Assembly (NCBI GenBank): GCA_037044905.1
Contig: JBAOKB010000020.1
Span: 186,001 to 250,000 of the forward strand
DNA: 64,000 nt
Direction: 5' to 3'
Source of the DNA: Hortaea werneckii
Taxonomy: Eukaryota; Ascomycota; Dothideomycetes; Mycosphaerellales; Teratosphaeriaceae
Both the position numbers and the translations under genes were made by a program. The notes beneath the pieces are model-generated. The model saw nothing but the letters and a program-made list of their open reading frames with translations. It was not told the DNA's origin and did not search any database. Below are positions 31,415 through 42,822 of the stretch, one piece after another (position 1 is the stretch's first letter; each line of letters opens with the position of its first letter).

Positions 31415-32129
31415 GTTGGGCGGAGGCTCCTTGATTGTGGGTTTTGTAGTTCTTGGAGAAATCTTATATGTAATGCGAAACTTGAAGGAAGCAGGAGGGT
31501 GCAAGTCTCGCTGTTTTTAAGGATTGATGTATCAATGAAAGATGCTTGATGGGGTTGGCGAAAGTTGTAAAAGCCCAAGTGTGCGCCGGTATTTATATGA
31601 GTCTTGCAAGATGAAGTTCAAGTGAAAGTGTCTCGTGATTGGCTGGGAAGAAAATGGCGTCTGGGAAATTTTGACTCGGAAGCGGAAGTTGCGCGCGTCT
31701 TGAAAGCATATTCACCTACCTTTCTCCTTGCCACTTGCCAAATGCGCCCGAGCATTCACTCACAGACTGCCATTTACGGGAACGCGGGTCAGATTGAATG
31801 GCACTTGTCAGGCCGTCGGGCTGTGGTCCGGGATTCGAAGAGGCGCGGGTCACACACGAGATGATGAGATGTTTGGACGCGCTGCATCATGCGCTCATGG
31901 GCACGTCATCCTGTTTACATGACGATGCCATTTGCGCATGCATACCTACCTAGGTAGGATTTTTGGTAGAAAGGTATAGTCCAGCTATCAGCGTAGCACA
32001 TTTGGTTCCACGGTTTCAAAAGATTCGCCTCCTTTCGTCCCTGACACACCCACGCCAATAATAATACACGGTCAAGCAAGACCACTGTGAAGCCAGACCA
32101 AGCCCTTTGCCACCTACAGTACATCAATC
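31415..32129. other. Divergent promoter region, ADE1 and dehydrogenase gene
   Basis: A 715-base spacer. A TATA-like stretch (TATTTATATGAG) lies about 180 bases upstream of ADE1. A 14-base palindrome, CCTACCTAGGTAGG, lies near 31945-31958. No gene is seen. Confidence 0.45.
31672..31677 (+). promoter_or_regulatory. TGACTC element upstream of ADE1
   Basis: TGACTC lies about 260 bases upstream of the ADE1 start, with a CCAAT box (ATTGG on this strand) at 31638-31642. In budding yeast TGACTC is the core bound by Gcn4 and by Bas1 in purine gene promoters. The match is only six bases, so function here is inference. Confidence 0.3.
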
Positions 32130-33171
32130 ATGGCCAACGCTCCAAGCGACAAGCCTGTGACGGCCTACCCATGGAAGGGACTGACACCACAGGACCAGAC
32201 CGGCGGTCCAGGTCTCGACTCTAAGCTCACGCCGGCTGCCAACTTCTCCCAGCTCGAGTTCTGGGACGAGAAGGGCAACCCATCTCTGCAGGAATATGAA
32301 GGTCGCGGGCTTCTCAAGAACAAGACCGCGCTCATCACCGGTGGCGACTCCGGAATCGGCCGCGCCGTAGCCATCTGCTTTGCTCGCGAGGGTGCCGACG
32401 TGACCATCTGCTATCTCCCCGAAGAAGAAGAAGATGCTCAAGTGACCAAGGAGGAGATCGAGAAGGCCGGAAGAAGATGCGAGCTTACCCAAGGCAACAT
32501 CCGAGAGGAGCCTTTCTGCAAGAACGCCGTCGAAACGCACGTCAAGAAATTCGGCAAGCTGAACGTGCTGGTGAACAATGCTGCGATGCAGGAGATCTGC
32601 AACGACCTAAAGGACATCAATCTAGAGTCGGTGGAGAAGACCTACCGGACGAACATCCTGGGCATGTTCTGCATGACCAAGTATGCGCTGCAGCATATGA
32701 AGCGCGGAGACAGCATTGTAAACTCGACCTCAGTCGCCTCGTAAGTGTCCCTCGCCATCTTTATTCCTTCCTCGGACCCTTGCATTACTCCTTTAGAGAA
32801 CCCTCAACGACTTCAATCAACCCCGACTGACTGTATATTGCAGATACATGGGCAACCCACAACTAGTCGACTACGCCTCAACCAAAGGCGCCATCACCCA
32901 ATTCACCAAATCCCTCGCCCAACAACAAGCTTCCAAGGGGATCCGCATCAACGGCGTGGCGCCAGGCATCATTTGGACGCCACTGCAACCGGCGACCAAA
33001 GGTAACCCGCCCGAAGTCATGGAGACGATCGGTGTGAATATGGAGCCGCTGCAGCGTCCGGGTATGCCGGTTGAGTGTGCTATGGCTTATGTTTTCCTGG
33101 CTAGCCCGATGGGGAGCTATACCACAGGTGAGGTGATTCATGTCAATGGTGGGCTGGAGGTGCAGGGTTAG
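32130..33171 (+). CDS. NAD(P)-dependent short-chain dehydrogenase (glucose/ribitol type)
   Basis: Exons 32130-32740 and 32844-33171 give 312 aa; donor GTAAGT and acceptor TTGCAG join NSTSVASYMGNPQL. The nucleotide-binding motif TALITGGDSGIGRA starts near residue 66. NNAA follows, then the catalytic Ser in NSTS and Tyr214/Lys218 in YASTK. The N-terminal extension (PWKGLTPQDQTGGPGLDSKL) is typical of the YhdG/GsiB-associated glucose and ribitol dehydrogenase-like group, which often has stress-related expression. The substrate cannot be determined. It is convergent with a second dehydrogenase of different subfamily 490 bases away. Confidence 0.9.
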
Positions 33172-33658
33172 AGGGGTGGTGGAATGGGTTGTGTACCTTG
33201 CTGTGATCGCTGGCTCTTGAAGGCGATGTGGGGACTTCATGAGATGAAGAATTGAATGGGTTGAAATTAATGTGACATTTGTCTCTACCGTCTAGGAGAG
33301 CCGGAGCCGCTCTGCATCTTACTCCGCTCTCATATCGCTACTCAACACTAGCAGCCTTCTCATTGCGCACTGGCTTTGTCAACTTGTCGGGGGTGGAAAG
33401 CTGTTTCGCCTTCTTCTTAAGACACCTGCAAGGATGCTTCGAATGTGAGGCCGCAGCTCTCATGTCCTGATTGCCCTCCCATTCGAACAAGATCGAGCCA
33501 TCATTTGGATGGGGACACCATGAGTCTCGGTCAGAGTCATCATGACTTGCTGAGACTTCCTCGGCTTGGAATCATTAGAAGACTATGCGCCGGCGATAGA
33601 TGGAGAGAGCATAGAACAAGTCACGTAAAGGTTCGTTTAGATAAATGATAATCGACGA
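33172..33658. other. Intergenic, convergent 3' ends
   Basis: Spacer between the two convergent dehydrogenase genes. Nothing recognised. Confidence 0.5.
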
Positions 33659-34647
33659 CTAAGGCAAGATGTATCCTCCATCAATCACCGTATCACTCCC
33701 CGTCTGATACGATGATGCGTCACTAGCGAGGTAGAGGTAAAGGCCCTTGATCTCCTTCGTGTGACCTTGGCGAGCTAGCGGCGTCATTCTAGTCGCTTCG
33801 TTGACAACACCGGGAGCCGCACCCATTTTGGTGTGGAAGAAGCCCGGTGAGACGACGTTGACTCGGGCAAACTCCCTCCATTCGCGGGCAAGGCTCTTGC
33901 CGAGGTGGTTGATTGCGGCTTTCGTTGAATTGTACACCTGCTTATGTTAGAGACGCTATGCACTTATCGGGTGTTGCAAAAGGGATACTTACCGGCTGAT
34001 CGACAGGAACATTCACAATATGAGCAGAGATGCTCGAGGTGATGATGAGGTTGCCGAATCCTTGCTTCTTGAAGACCTGGCCGGAGAACTTGGCACAGTA
34101 GAACACGCCATCGACTGTAGTGCTGATTAGCCACGTGAAGGGGGAGAGAAAGCGCTGAAGGATGAGCATACCGTTGACAGCATATTGTTTCTTGTACTCC
34201 TCGACAGTCTGCTCAGTGATCGGCTTGGAAATGGCCATGCCGGCGTTCGCAACAAAGACGTCCAATTTGCCGAAATCCTGGACAACTTTCTCGACGTTCT
34301 TCTCAACAGCTTCAGGGTCAGAGACCTCGACTTGGTACCTACACCTAAGTCAGCAAATGGTGTCTTATCGCCCGAAATGTATTCGTTTACGCTTTAGCTC
34401 TGATGCCATGCTTCTTCGCAAGAGCGTCGCTCTTAGCGATAGCTGCATCGTTGCTCCTGTACCAGAGGGCCAGATCGCCTCCAGCTTCGGCGATGGCTTC
34501 CGCTGCAGCAAAACCAATGCCATCCGCGGCTCCTGTGATGGCGACCACCTTGCCCTTCATACTCAACTGCTCGAACACATTCTCTGGAGTGTTTGGGGTT
34601 GGCTTCGGATCCCTGGGGACCGTCGCTTCCTCAAAGGACATAGACAT
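33659..34647 (-). CDS. Short-chain dehydrogenase, sorbose/xylulose reductase-like
   Basis: Four exons on the minus strand: 34647-34391, 34338-34172, 34114-33993 and 33937-33659, giving 274 aa. Introns are 52-57 bases with donors GTAAAC, GTATGC and GTAAGT. The cofactor motif VVAITGAADGIGFAAA begins near residue 34, followed by NAG (VANAGMA), the catalytic Ser block ITSSISAH and Tyr184/Lys188 in YNSTK. The C-terminus ends GSDTVIDGGYILP. Its organisation resembles fungal NADPH-dependent sorbose reductase or polyol dehydrogenases. The assignment to polyol metabolism is inference; the family is secure. Confidence 0.9.
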
Positions 34648-35516
34648 GATGAGTGGAAGATGCGGGTTGAGTGGAATGAACTTCAAAAACAGCCTTGCTG
34701 TAAAATCCTTTTGTGATTCCGATGCGGTCTTTTGACTCAAGATGTGATTGTTTTGATGTGTGTCTCTTTCTACTGCAATCGCTAGCAATGACTTATGTAG
34801 GACTTGGGGTGGGTGCTTCGCTGCATCAGAGTGGGTCGTCGGAGCGCAGTCGCCCGACACCACGCTCCACTTTCCTCACACGTCCGACGTACAATTACAT
34901 AGCTCTGATTCAGTGGGACACGATGCCTACATAGTACCTTCGTAGGTCGAGACTGTGATGGTCTAAGAAGACTTGATGAAATTGTCCAATTCAGTGGGCA
35001 TGATTAGGACAGCCTCACTACGGGATTTTCGATTACTTCGACGTCGAGCCGACGTCTATTGACGCATATTTGTAATCTTTAGTTCTAGACACACAACTTC
35101 GAAATGACACAAAAGTCCCAGAAGACGTTTCGCTTGGCTCCGAGAACATTTACATGTCTCGAAAGCGCCATACGGCAATTCTAGCAACAGAGGGAAGGCA
35201 AATGTCAATGCTCGACATTCGTCTTGACTGCATCAAGCTCATTGCGTTTGGTTCTGCAGGGCTCTGCAGCTGCCTCCTAACCACTATTCTGATGTAAATT
35301 GCCTTCTGCAAATCGCACAATCCCCTTGCAGCGAGGTGTGCAATCTGCAGCTCTCTAGATGTCCTTAGACTTGCTCGGGCATGCGCGAGTGCTTTACATG
35401 ACAAGACGTCCATCGTCTTTGACACTCGGTGACTAGTACGTCTTGGTCACGACTACGTCGTCTGGAATAATACATGGCGTCTGAGGATCAGAAATGGTTT
35501 GCACGAGGCGTTCCGT
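34648..35516. other. Intergenic region
   Basis: Upstream of the dehydrogenase and downstream of the Zn-cluster regulator. Open frames at 35150-35425 and 35453-35866 on the minus strand lie in or next to the regulator's 3' end in other frames and are not called. Confidence 0.45.
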
Positions 35517-37733
35517 TCAGCCATACCACGACAGATTCCCAAAGTCCATGAGATCGTCATTTTCTGCGGTCCCGGGAAAGCCATTGATGTCCTGGAAGAT
35601 GTCGACCACATCTTGATTCCCATTGAAGAACATGTGAAAAGATGGATCAGCTGCCATACTCCACTCTTGCACATCATTGCCGGTAGGCATTGTATTGAGG
35701 CCACCGAAACCGCCAGGGATCCCAGCGTCTGCGCCACTGGCAGGCATCGAAGAATGGGAATGTCGTGATTCAGGATCGTTCGTGGCATTAGTAGTATCAG
35801 GCCGAGACTCGGAACAAAGTCCGATCTCGTCACGAGGACTGTCTGACGAGTGACGTACTTTGTCAAGCAGTCTCCCCAATACCCTCAGCGACCTAACGGC
35901 AGCCTTGTCGATCTTGGACAAAGTCCGAAGGCAATTTGTAGAGCGGAGACACATAGCCTGATAGGTGTTCAGTGATCTTTCACGGTCCGCTGCTGTAGTA
36001 GAGCCGAGGCTATCCTGGAACACATGTTGGACGCTAAGGGCCAGTGTAGCCTGCATCAGAAAGTATATAGCGTACCTGTATTCGACACATCAGCATGCAT
36101 TCGGGCAAAAGATCGACGCAGTGACATACCAGCTCAAGCCTAAATGTAGGTCCGGGTACTGAGAACAAAACGCAGAGATGTCAACTATTGTTTCTTCTGC
36201 TACAGCCTGGTAGCGTTTACCACTAGCTAGCTTGTCAAAGTTGTCCTTCTGGTGCTTCTGGCTGGACAGTAATAGCAGAATCCGTATATTAGCCTCCTTC
36301 CAGAACACCACTTGACGGGGTCCTCGAAACCACTCAGGGACTTCAGAGTCCCAGAAATACGACGGTAGTGATGCACGCCAGTTGGACAGACTCTGTTCCA
36401 TTACAGAAGTCTGGTGATCCACATCGTGGCACGGTTCCACAGAGACCAGCTTCCCGTAGAACCGGTTGCCAATGCGAGCCAGACGGGCCAAAGCTATGAG
36501 CGTGGAGTAGGTAGTCGGGTACGCCACTTCTGTCGTGACTTGCCTGTCCCATCTGTGTACTAGGTCGTCTACGTTGGAAGGAATACGCACGTCTATGTAT
36601 GTATCTGGCAAAAGAATCGGCCTGCCAGTGGTTATGCTGAAGCCGCTGTCGAAAGTGTACAGTATCCAGAATATAGCTCGACGACGATTGAGAGAAAAAT
36701 CGTGCAGCTCGCTCGATTTGGCGCTCTCTCGGTGGAGACCCAGACCAAGAGCCATTCTGTGCGCAATGCCGATGAAGTTGAACCCAGTATTTGGACGATC
36801 GCGCTTCTGGAGGTAGTTTCCCATGAGGAGACATGCTTGCACAGTATAGATGTTCCCAGACTCGAGCGTTTCGACTTTGAAACGAGACCGAGCAGCTTCG
36901 TAGTATAATGATTGATCGTCACCGCACGATCCTGATAACCACTCACCGATAGCTAGGACCATGTAATAGATCATATGCCATGAGCTACTGGGAGGAATTG
37001 TTCGCCTTACATTGTACCTTTCTCTGAATGTTGCTTCGTGTAGGACAGGATACGACGTATTGTAGCATCGGAAGTATGTATAGATGAAGTGGTCCTGAAT
37101 CATGGTAGTCGGGAACCTGGCACAATGCACATTGGCAGCGCCACCAGCGCCTTCAGCGGGCTCGTGTTGATTATCAGTCACTGGTTGACTTTCAATCGGC
37201 CTCCTTGGCTCGAGACTCTCGCTGTTTGGAGGAAGTGCAGATGAGACAGACTGTAATAAGCTGTGTCCTGAACTGTTACCAAGATAACCGGCGGCATTAC
37301 TCCCACTAACCATGCCATCCAGTGCCTTACCGCGGCCGTCATCGTGACCTTCTAGCACACCTTCTGTTGTCTCGGTCCATTCGTACGGGGTAGATTCTGT
37401 GTTCTCTGCTGTAGCGGTCCTCGGGCGTGGACTCTCTAAACTCAGCCGAGCATCCTCGAAAGCGTCGACCGGAGCGGCATTCGATGCTGCAGGTTGTGAT
37501 CGACTTTCTAACAATGCTTCAAGCTCATTGCATCGTGCCTCTGCCTCATCAAGATTCTTCCGAGTAAGCGGCGTCCGTGATATGGGAGCCGAGAAGGTGC
37601 ATGATTTCCCAGCTTTATGGCAGAACGCACATTTTGTGCTATCATTCGAAGGCACACACTTTGTTTTCCGCTTCTGGCACTGGAAACATGCACGCTCAGA
37701 TAGCGTCGCTCTTCTATTTCGGATGGCGCTCAT
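35517..37733 (-). CDS. Zn2Cys6 transcription factor
   Basis: Nuclear fungal-type regulator of 720 aa. Exons on the minus strand are 37733-36130 and 36075-35517; the intron has donor GTATGT and acceptor ACAG. The binuclear zinc cluster is at the N-terminus: Cys16, 19, 26, 35, 38 and 45, in the order CX2CX6CX8CX2CX6C. A short linker and coiled-coil-like segment follow (EARCNELEALLES). The fungal_trans middle domain spans about residues 200-450 (HFIYTYFRCYNTSYPVLHEATFRERY; GLGLHRES; RRAIFWILYTFDSGFSITTGRP). The C-terminus is acidic and ends near MDFGNLSWYG. It lies among oxidoreductase genes and could be a local pathway regulator, but this is not shown by sequence. Confidence 0.93.
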
Positions 37734-38893
37734 CTCGGAAAGAAATGTGGCCTACGTGACAAAGGCTCACCCAGATTGCGGAACACAGTGGTGAAAGACG
37801 AGAACCCAAATCCAGCCGACGGAGCAGAGTCTTCCGATGCCAAGACAACTTCTGGCGTGGCGTTTCACATCAGCATACACTTCTTCCACCGTGCGAGCGA
37901 CATGTTTTCTACTGCATGTGATGCAGAGCCAATGACTCGGAAGACTGGAAAGACAGACCCGCCAGGAAATAACTTGGTCCTACACTTGAGGTCAACGTGC
38001 CAGAGCACAGCACAGCGATACATTGTATCAGAACCGCTTACGAAAGGACATTGGAATTGTTCCGGTCTCTGCGATGCAGTGCGAAGTAGATAGGCGCTAT
38101 AGCCGGGCATGCATCCCATGATTTCAATAGGATGGCAGCCTGAATTTCAACAAACACACGACTGGGATTTGCCGCAGGTGCCTTGTCGGCAGATCCTTCC
38201 CTGTGGGCGCCGTGTGGTCTTCATTGAGAGGATAATATCTGCCATACCGCCTGCCTCTCCCCTTCACGGGCTTCAACATGGTTCTCGTACCTGACTGTCC
38301 GCTTCTGAAATCGACATCCCCTGCACCGTCCATCTCCTCAGTGATAGGGATAGGCGTGGTCGAATCGAGATTTGCGATGTATCTGAGGAAGCTTTTAGGC
38401 TGGCTGCAATCGACCCGTTTGGATCGACCCTTGGGTGTTTGTTAGGTCTCTTGTAGCCTTCTTCTCGTGTGACTAAGGCACTGTCAATGCAGCATTCGAA
38501 TAGAACGGCTCGATAGCTTTTCTATCTCTTGTTCTTCTGTGGAAGAAAGGCAATTCTTTGTCCTAAGAGCACAATACGAGTAACAGCAACGACTATCTCT
38601 TTCACAAATTTCGCCGTTTCCAGATTGGGCTCTATTTGGTGCTAAAGCACGGCAGGTCTCTTAATTGCTTGCGGATGGATCGGTAACAGTGGGCGGTGCC
38701 GTATTAGGAGGCAGAAATCTGACGCTATCTATGGACCTCAAGCATAGGCTCTCTTAGAATAGTTGTTGTAATAGGATTCTGCAACGGCAATAAGCAGCGA
38801 TATTATGGGACCAAGGTATGGAGTTTGATCTCAATAGCGAGTTAAGAGAATAGCCGGGCTGGGTCCGTCAATGCTTGTCCCGGCAATAGCTGC
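37734..38893. other. Intergenic region, 1.16 kb
   Basis: Promoter side of the Zn2Cys6 gene and 3' region of the next membrane-protein gene. Open frames such as 37865-38119 (minus) and 37776-38093 (plus) overlap each other and have no domain. Nothing else recognised. Confidence 0.45.
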
Positions 38894-39948
38894 TCAATTA
38901 GCCTTCTCCGCTTGTGCCCTGAGATTCGGTGCCGTTCCAGCTGCTTGCTCGAGTTTTGAAGCCCAAAGTGCTGCGCCGCACGTATTGGTGAAGGTGAAGA
39001 AGATTCCGGCTACGGGAATCATCTCGAGTAAGACGGCTGCAATGCCGAAGCTGGTTGATCAAAGTCAGCAAAGGTCCGCACCCAGCGGCTCCGGCGCAAC
39101 TAACCTTGTGTACGCGCCTTTTCGCTCCTCCACATGCCTCTCCCGTTGCTGCTGGCTCATGCCCTTGAGCTGAAAGTATCTTTGGTGCGCCTGTGGTCCA
39201 TATTTGCGACCCTGAAGGATGACAAAGGCAATGGTGCCAACCACGGGTATGAAGTTGAGCGGCAAGTACATGAAGTACCTTATGATGGCGCTAGGCGTAA
39301 ACTTGGCGAAAGGCTTGCCCATTAGGCTTCCAAGTCTGGCGATAGCGTCGCCTGCTCCGCCCGATTTGACTTGACGTTCTTTGGCAACAAGCTCGGTATG
39401 ACCTATACGTGTGTAAGAATAATGATATCCAGCGTAGGGAGCGAGCATACCTTTGGAGATCAGGGTGCCATCGAACGTGTCAATCAAGCTATCCTCGATC
39501 AAGAGAGCTTTCGATAGTACGGTGGTCAACGTGCTGCTCTCGCTAAGAACCAGCAGAGCTGTGCTGAAAGCTGCCAGAGGACCAGATGTGAAAAAGAGGA
39601 CCGCCAGTTGAGGGACATAGGTGAAAAGGAACATAAACTGTCGTCATCCGTCAGTACCAACAAGCATCCTCTACGCAATATGCGTTGACCATTTACTGAC
39701 AGTAGTGACGCCCACGCCGAGGGTCAAGGTCCCTGCTAAACGAGAGAATAGTGGTTTGCGGAGGTCTTTGTGGCTTGCAAGATAGTAGATGCCCTGGAAC
39801 ATTAGTTACTCAATGCTACCCTGGATATGTGTATGTGAGAGCAAACCTGAACTGGGTAAAAGTACGCGCGAGATTGTACGCCTTCTCTTGCAAGCCTCCG
39901 TACTTCATCAGCTTCCTGCTTTGCCGTGGCTTTGATTCTGTCGGACAT
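38894..39948 (-). CDS. Lds/Rrt8-like (outer spore wall family) membrane protein
   Basis: Five exons on the minus strand: 39948-39847, 39793-39701, 39637-39451, 39402-39105 and 39050-38894, giving 278 aa. The third intron (39403-39450) is 48 bases and in frame; it interrupts the conserved LIDTFDGTLISKGHTELVAK. Hydrophobic segments include MFLFTYVPQLAVLFF, the following LAAFSTALLVLSE, FMYLPLNFIPVVGTIAFVILQG and AAVLLEMIPVAGIFFTFTNTCGAALWA. The block GPQAHQRYFQLKGMSQQQRERHVEERK is characteristic. Yeast relatives (Rrt8, Lds1, Lds2) localise to lipid droplets and affect spore wall assembly (family knowledge). The role in a filamentous fungus is inference. Confidence 0.82.
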
Positions 39949-40810
39949 GTTTGGATGACGGTGTCGACTGCGGATTCGTTCTACCCGCCGTCAATGGTAT
40001 ATACCTAGGTAGAGTCAAGAGTGTGCTAAGCGAATAAGGTGTACAATTGATAAATTTGTGTAGCTATTTCCGCGTGCGCGTTCCCGTGTTATTGTGAGAT
40101 GCACCGCTACGTCACAATTACGTAGGCACACTTGAGATTGGATTAACTTCACTTGCACTTCCCATTGCTCCAGCTTTTATGATCGAGTAAGTGAGCTTCC
40201 TATCTGATCATATAGTATAAGCTGCACGAAACGAGGACCCGTTCCAAGAGAACATGGAAGCTCGATTTCATGTGCCAAGCCAAAAGATCATGACTCTTCT
40301 TGCCTGCCCATGTAAAAAGAAGCCTGCTCGGAGGTAGATTTGTGATGAACTACAAGGTCGAGTTACATATTCTTGATTGATCCTCTATCATTCCCTTCTC
40401 TTCGCGTGTCGACTCTCACATGTAACTCCAGAAGTGAAGACCTTCATGGAGTTGCTCCCGAGGAAGCCAAGTAAGACCATACCTGCGAACCGCTTCTAAG
40501 ATCGCCGAATGCAGCGATCTCTCATGCTGCCACACTAAGGCGACCATCAGAACGATGTCCATTCTCAAAATTCCTACTGGCAGGAACCAGTCTGGTGTCC
40601 AACTTACCGACCTGTCATTACAATCGCTGCGGCACGAGGAACGTATCACAAAGGATGCCACCAAGCATTTCGCGTGGCGTTTGCCGCACTCCAAGAACAA
40701 TATTAACCTACTGCTCATTGTTCTTTACTCCGACTTGCTTCAGGAATGATCTGCTTATTCCAGCTCCGACGAACTACTAACAGAGTAAAGCGCATAAACA
40801 CACGCACAAG
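39949..40810. other. Divergent promoter region
   Basis: Spacer between the Rrt8-like gene and the P450 gene. An open frame at 40416-40718 (minus) shows no domain. A palindromic TACCTAGGTA occurs near 40002-40011. Confidence 0.45.
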
Positions 40811-42552
40811 ATGGACGCCATTACACAGGCCATCTACCATAATTTTGCATCAGGCACAGCATTAGCGCTTGGCCTTGCAGTCCTCACTCATCTTTACTAC
40901 CTGTACGCTAGCTCATGGCGAGTAATCCCGAAGGGAATCCCATGGTTCTTTAGTGAGTCCGGACATAGCCCAGCACCATCGTGGTACGCGCAGATCCGGG
41001 CCCATTTCAGCGATTTCGACCAAGGAGTAAACTACGCCCATCAAGGCTACAAGAAGGTAGGACTTCACTTATCGTCCCCACACTCCTCCATTGCTGATTC
41101 GCACACAGTTCAGTAAGAGTGGACTGCCTTTCGTGGTTCCATCCTTCATATCTTGGCAGCCCGAAGTTGTCCTCCCACCCGCACACATCCAATGGCTTGT
41201 TGAACAGCCCGACACTGTCCTTTCTATCAACGAGGCTCTGATCAAAGATCTTGAGTTCCTATACACTGCGCCGGCAGCATGGTCCTTTACTCGCCCTTTC
41301 CACGTAGAAGCACTCAACAAGTTACGGATGGAGTCGCTTATTCCGGACATGGCGGAAGAGGTACAAGACAGCATTGATAGGGTCTGGGGCACAGACACCG
41401 AGAACTGGAACGAGGTGAACATTGAGGAGACGATGCGCCACATTCTGGTGCAAATTACGGCAAGAGTCATCGTCGGCTCGCCGCTGTGTCGCAACACCGA
41501 CTACATCGAGAACGCCCATATGTTCATGGTGGAGATGTGCCCTCGTGCTGTCTGTATAAGCTTCACGCCTGAGCTACTGCGGCCTTTGGCTGGATGGTGG
41601 TTCAGTCGGCCCCTGAAGCAGTGGAATGCGGTCTGCGCTAAGTACATGGACCCACTGGTGAAGCAGGAAATGGCTCATCGTCGACCATCCGACCAAAAGA
41701 CAATGCCAGCGCCGAAGACACTGCTCGAACAAATGGCACGCATCGCAGTAAGGTCCACAGATCCGAGGGATACCGACCCATTCTCGATCAGCTCTAGACT
41801 GCTTGGCCTTAACTTCGTGGCGGTGCATACTTCCTGTGCCTCTCTTACCAATGCAGTCCTGGACATCATGTCTCCACCAGCTGGTGCATCGGTCTACCAC
41901 GAGCTGCGCGCCGAGGCGAAGACGGTCCACGACGGTTGCCTAGGCAAATGGACGAAATCGCGAGTGAACCAGCTTGAGAAGATCGACTCTGCATTGCGCG
42001 AGAGTCTGCGCATCAGCACGTTCAAAGCTAGAGGCTTGGAGAGAGTTGTGGTGGCCCCCAAAGGTGTCACGTTGCCGGATGGCACCACCTTCGAAAGGGG
42101 ACGAAGATCGGCATACCAGTGTTGCCAATTCACCACGACAAGGAGATATACCCGAATGCGGACCAATATGAGCCTCTGCGTTTCTACAGCTCCCGTTCCG
42201 GAGAGACGCAAGCAGGAGACCATCAGAGCACCTCAGCCCAACACGGCCATGTCGAGCTCATCAACTCCAGCGAAACATTCCTCGCATTCGGACATGGGAA
42301 ACATGCCTGGTAAGTTCCGTGATGCAACTCATCTTCGTTGTAGGATGTGACTTCGAATGTGATACTAACACCCAATGAAGCCCAGGTCGTTTCATGGCAG
42401 CTTATGAGCTCAAGCTCATCATCGCCTACATCTCGATGCATTACGACATCCAGCCGTTCGAGCAGAGACCACAAAATGCCCATTTCAGTGACTTCAATGT
42501 TGGAACCTTCCATTCCGTCAAGGTTCGCCGCCGGAAGCCGGAAGTGAACTGA
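40811..42552 (+). CDS. Cytochrome P450 monooxygenase, one apparent frameshift
   Basis: ER-bound haem-thiolate oxidase. Exons are 40811-41056, 41109-42309 and 42381-42552. A membrane anchor spans about residues 12-33. The oxygen-activation helix reads GLNFVAVHTSCASLTN. The ExxR motif is Glu380-Arg383 (ALRESLR). The haem-binding loop FLAFGHGKHACPGRFMAAYELK is completed across the last intron, with the Cys near residue 483. The frame changes between ...LPDGTTFERG and TKIGIPVLPIHHDKEIYP, at the GGGG run 42097-42100, where one base appears missing. With it counted, exon phases agree and the length is about 539 aa. The HTS in place of the usual acidic-Thr pair is seen in some fungal P450s of terpene and secondary metabolism. 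The substrate is unknown. It is convergent with a LaeA-like methyltransferase. Confidence 0.87.
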
Positions 42553-42822
42553 GTCTCTGGCGGTTTGGATATTCACATCCATCTCGGATTGTGCTGCGCC
42601 GGAAGAGCTTACAGATTTGTCCAACGGCGTCATGGAACTAAAAGTAAATGCTCAGATAAACAACTTCGATTCACATCAATGTCCTGTGTACCATGTCGAG
42701 ATCCTATAAATACTGATACATGGACTGTTAACCTGAGGTAGTTTCAGGTTTCTGAGCCCAGACTCGTCGTCTAGACAAGGCCAATCAGCGCTGACTCTTG
42801 AATCTCCGTCAATGAAAAGCAC

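Noticed and set aside
4428..42100. Explaining the three frame breaks (laccase, Vps62-like, P450) as tiny introns
   Set aside because: The flanking protein is continuous at each break with no room for an intron of workable length, and a one-base change restores all exon phases.
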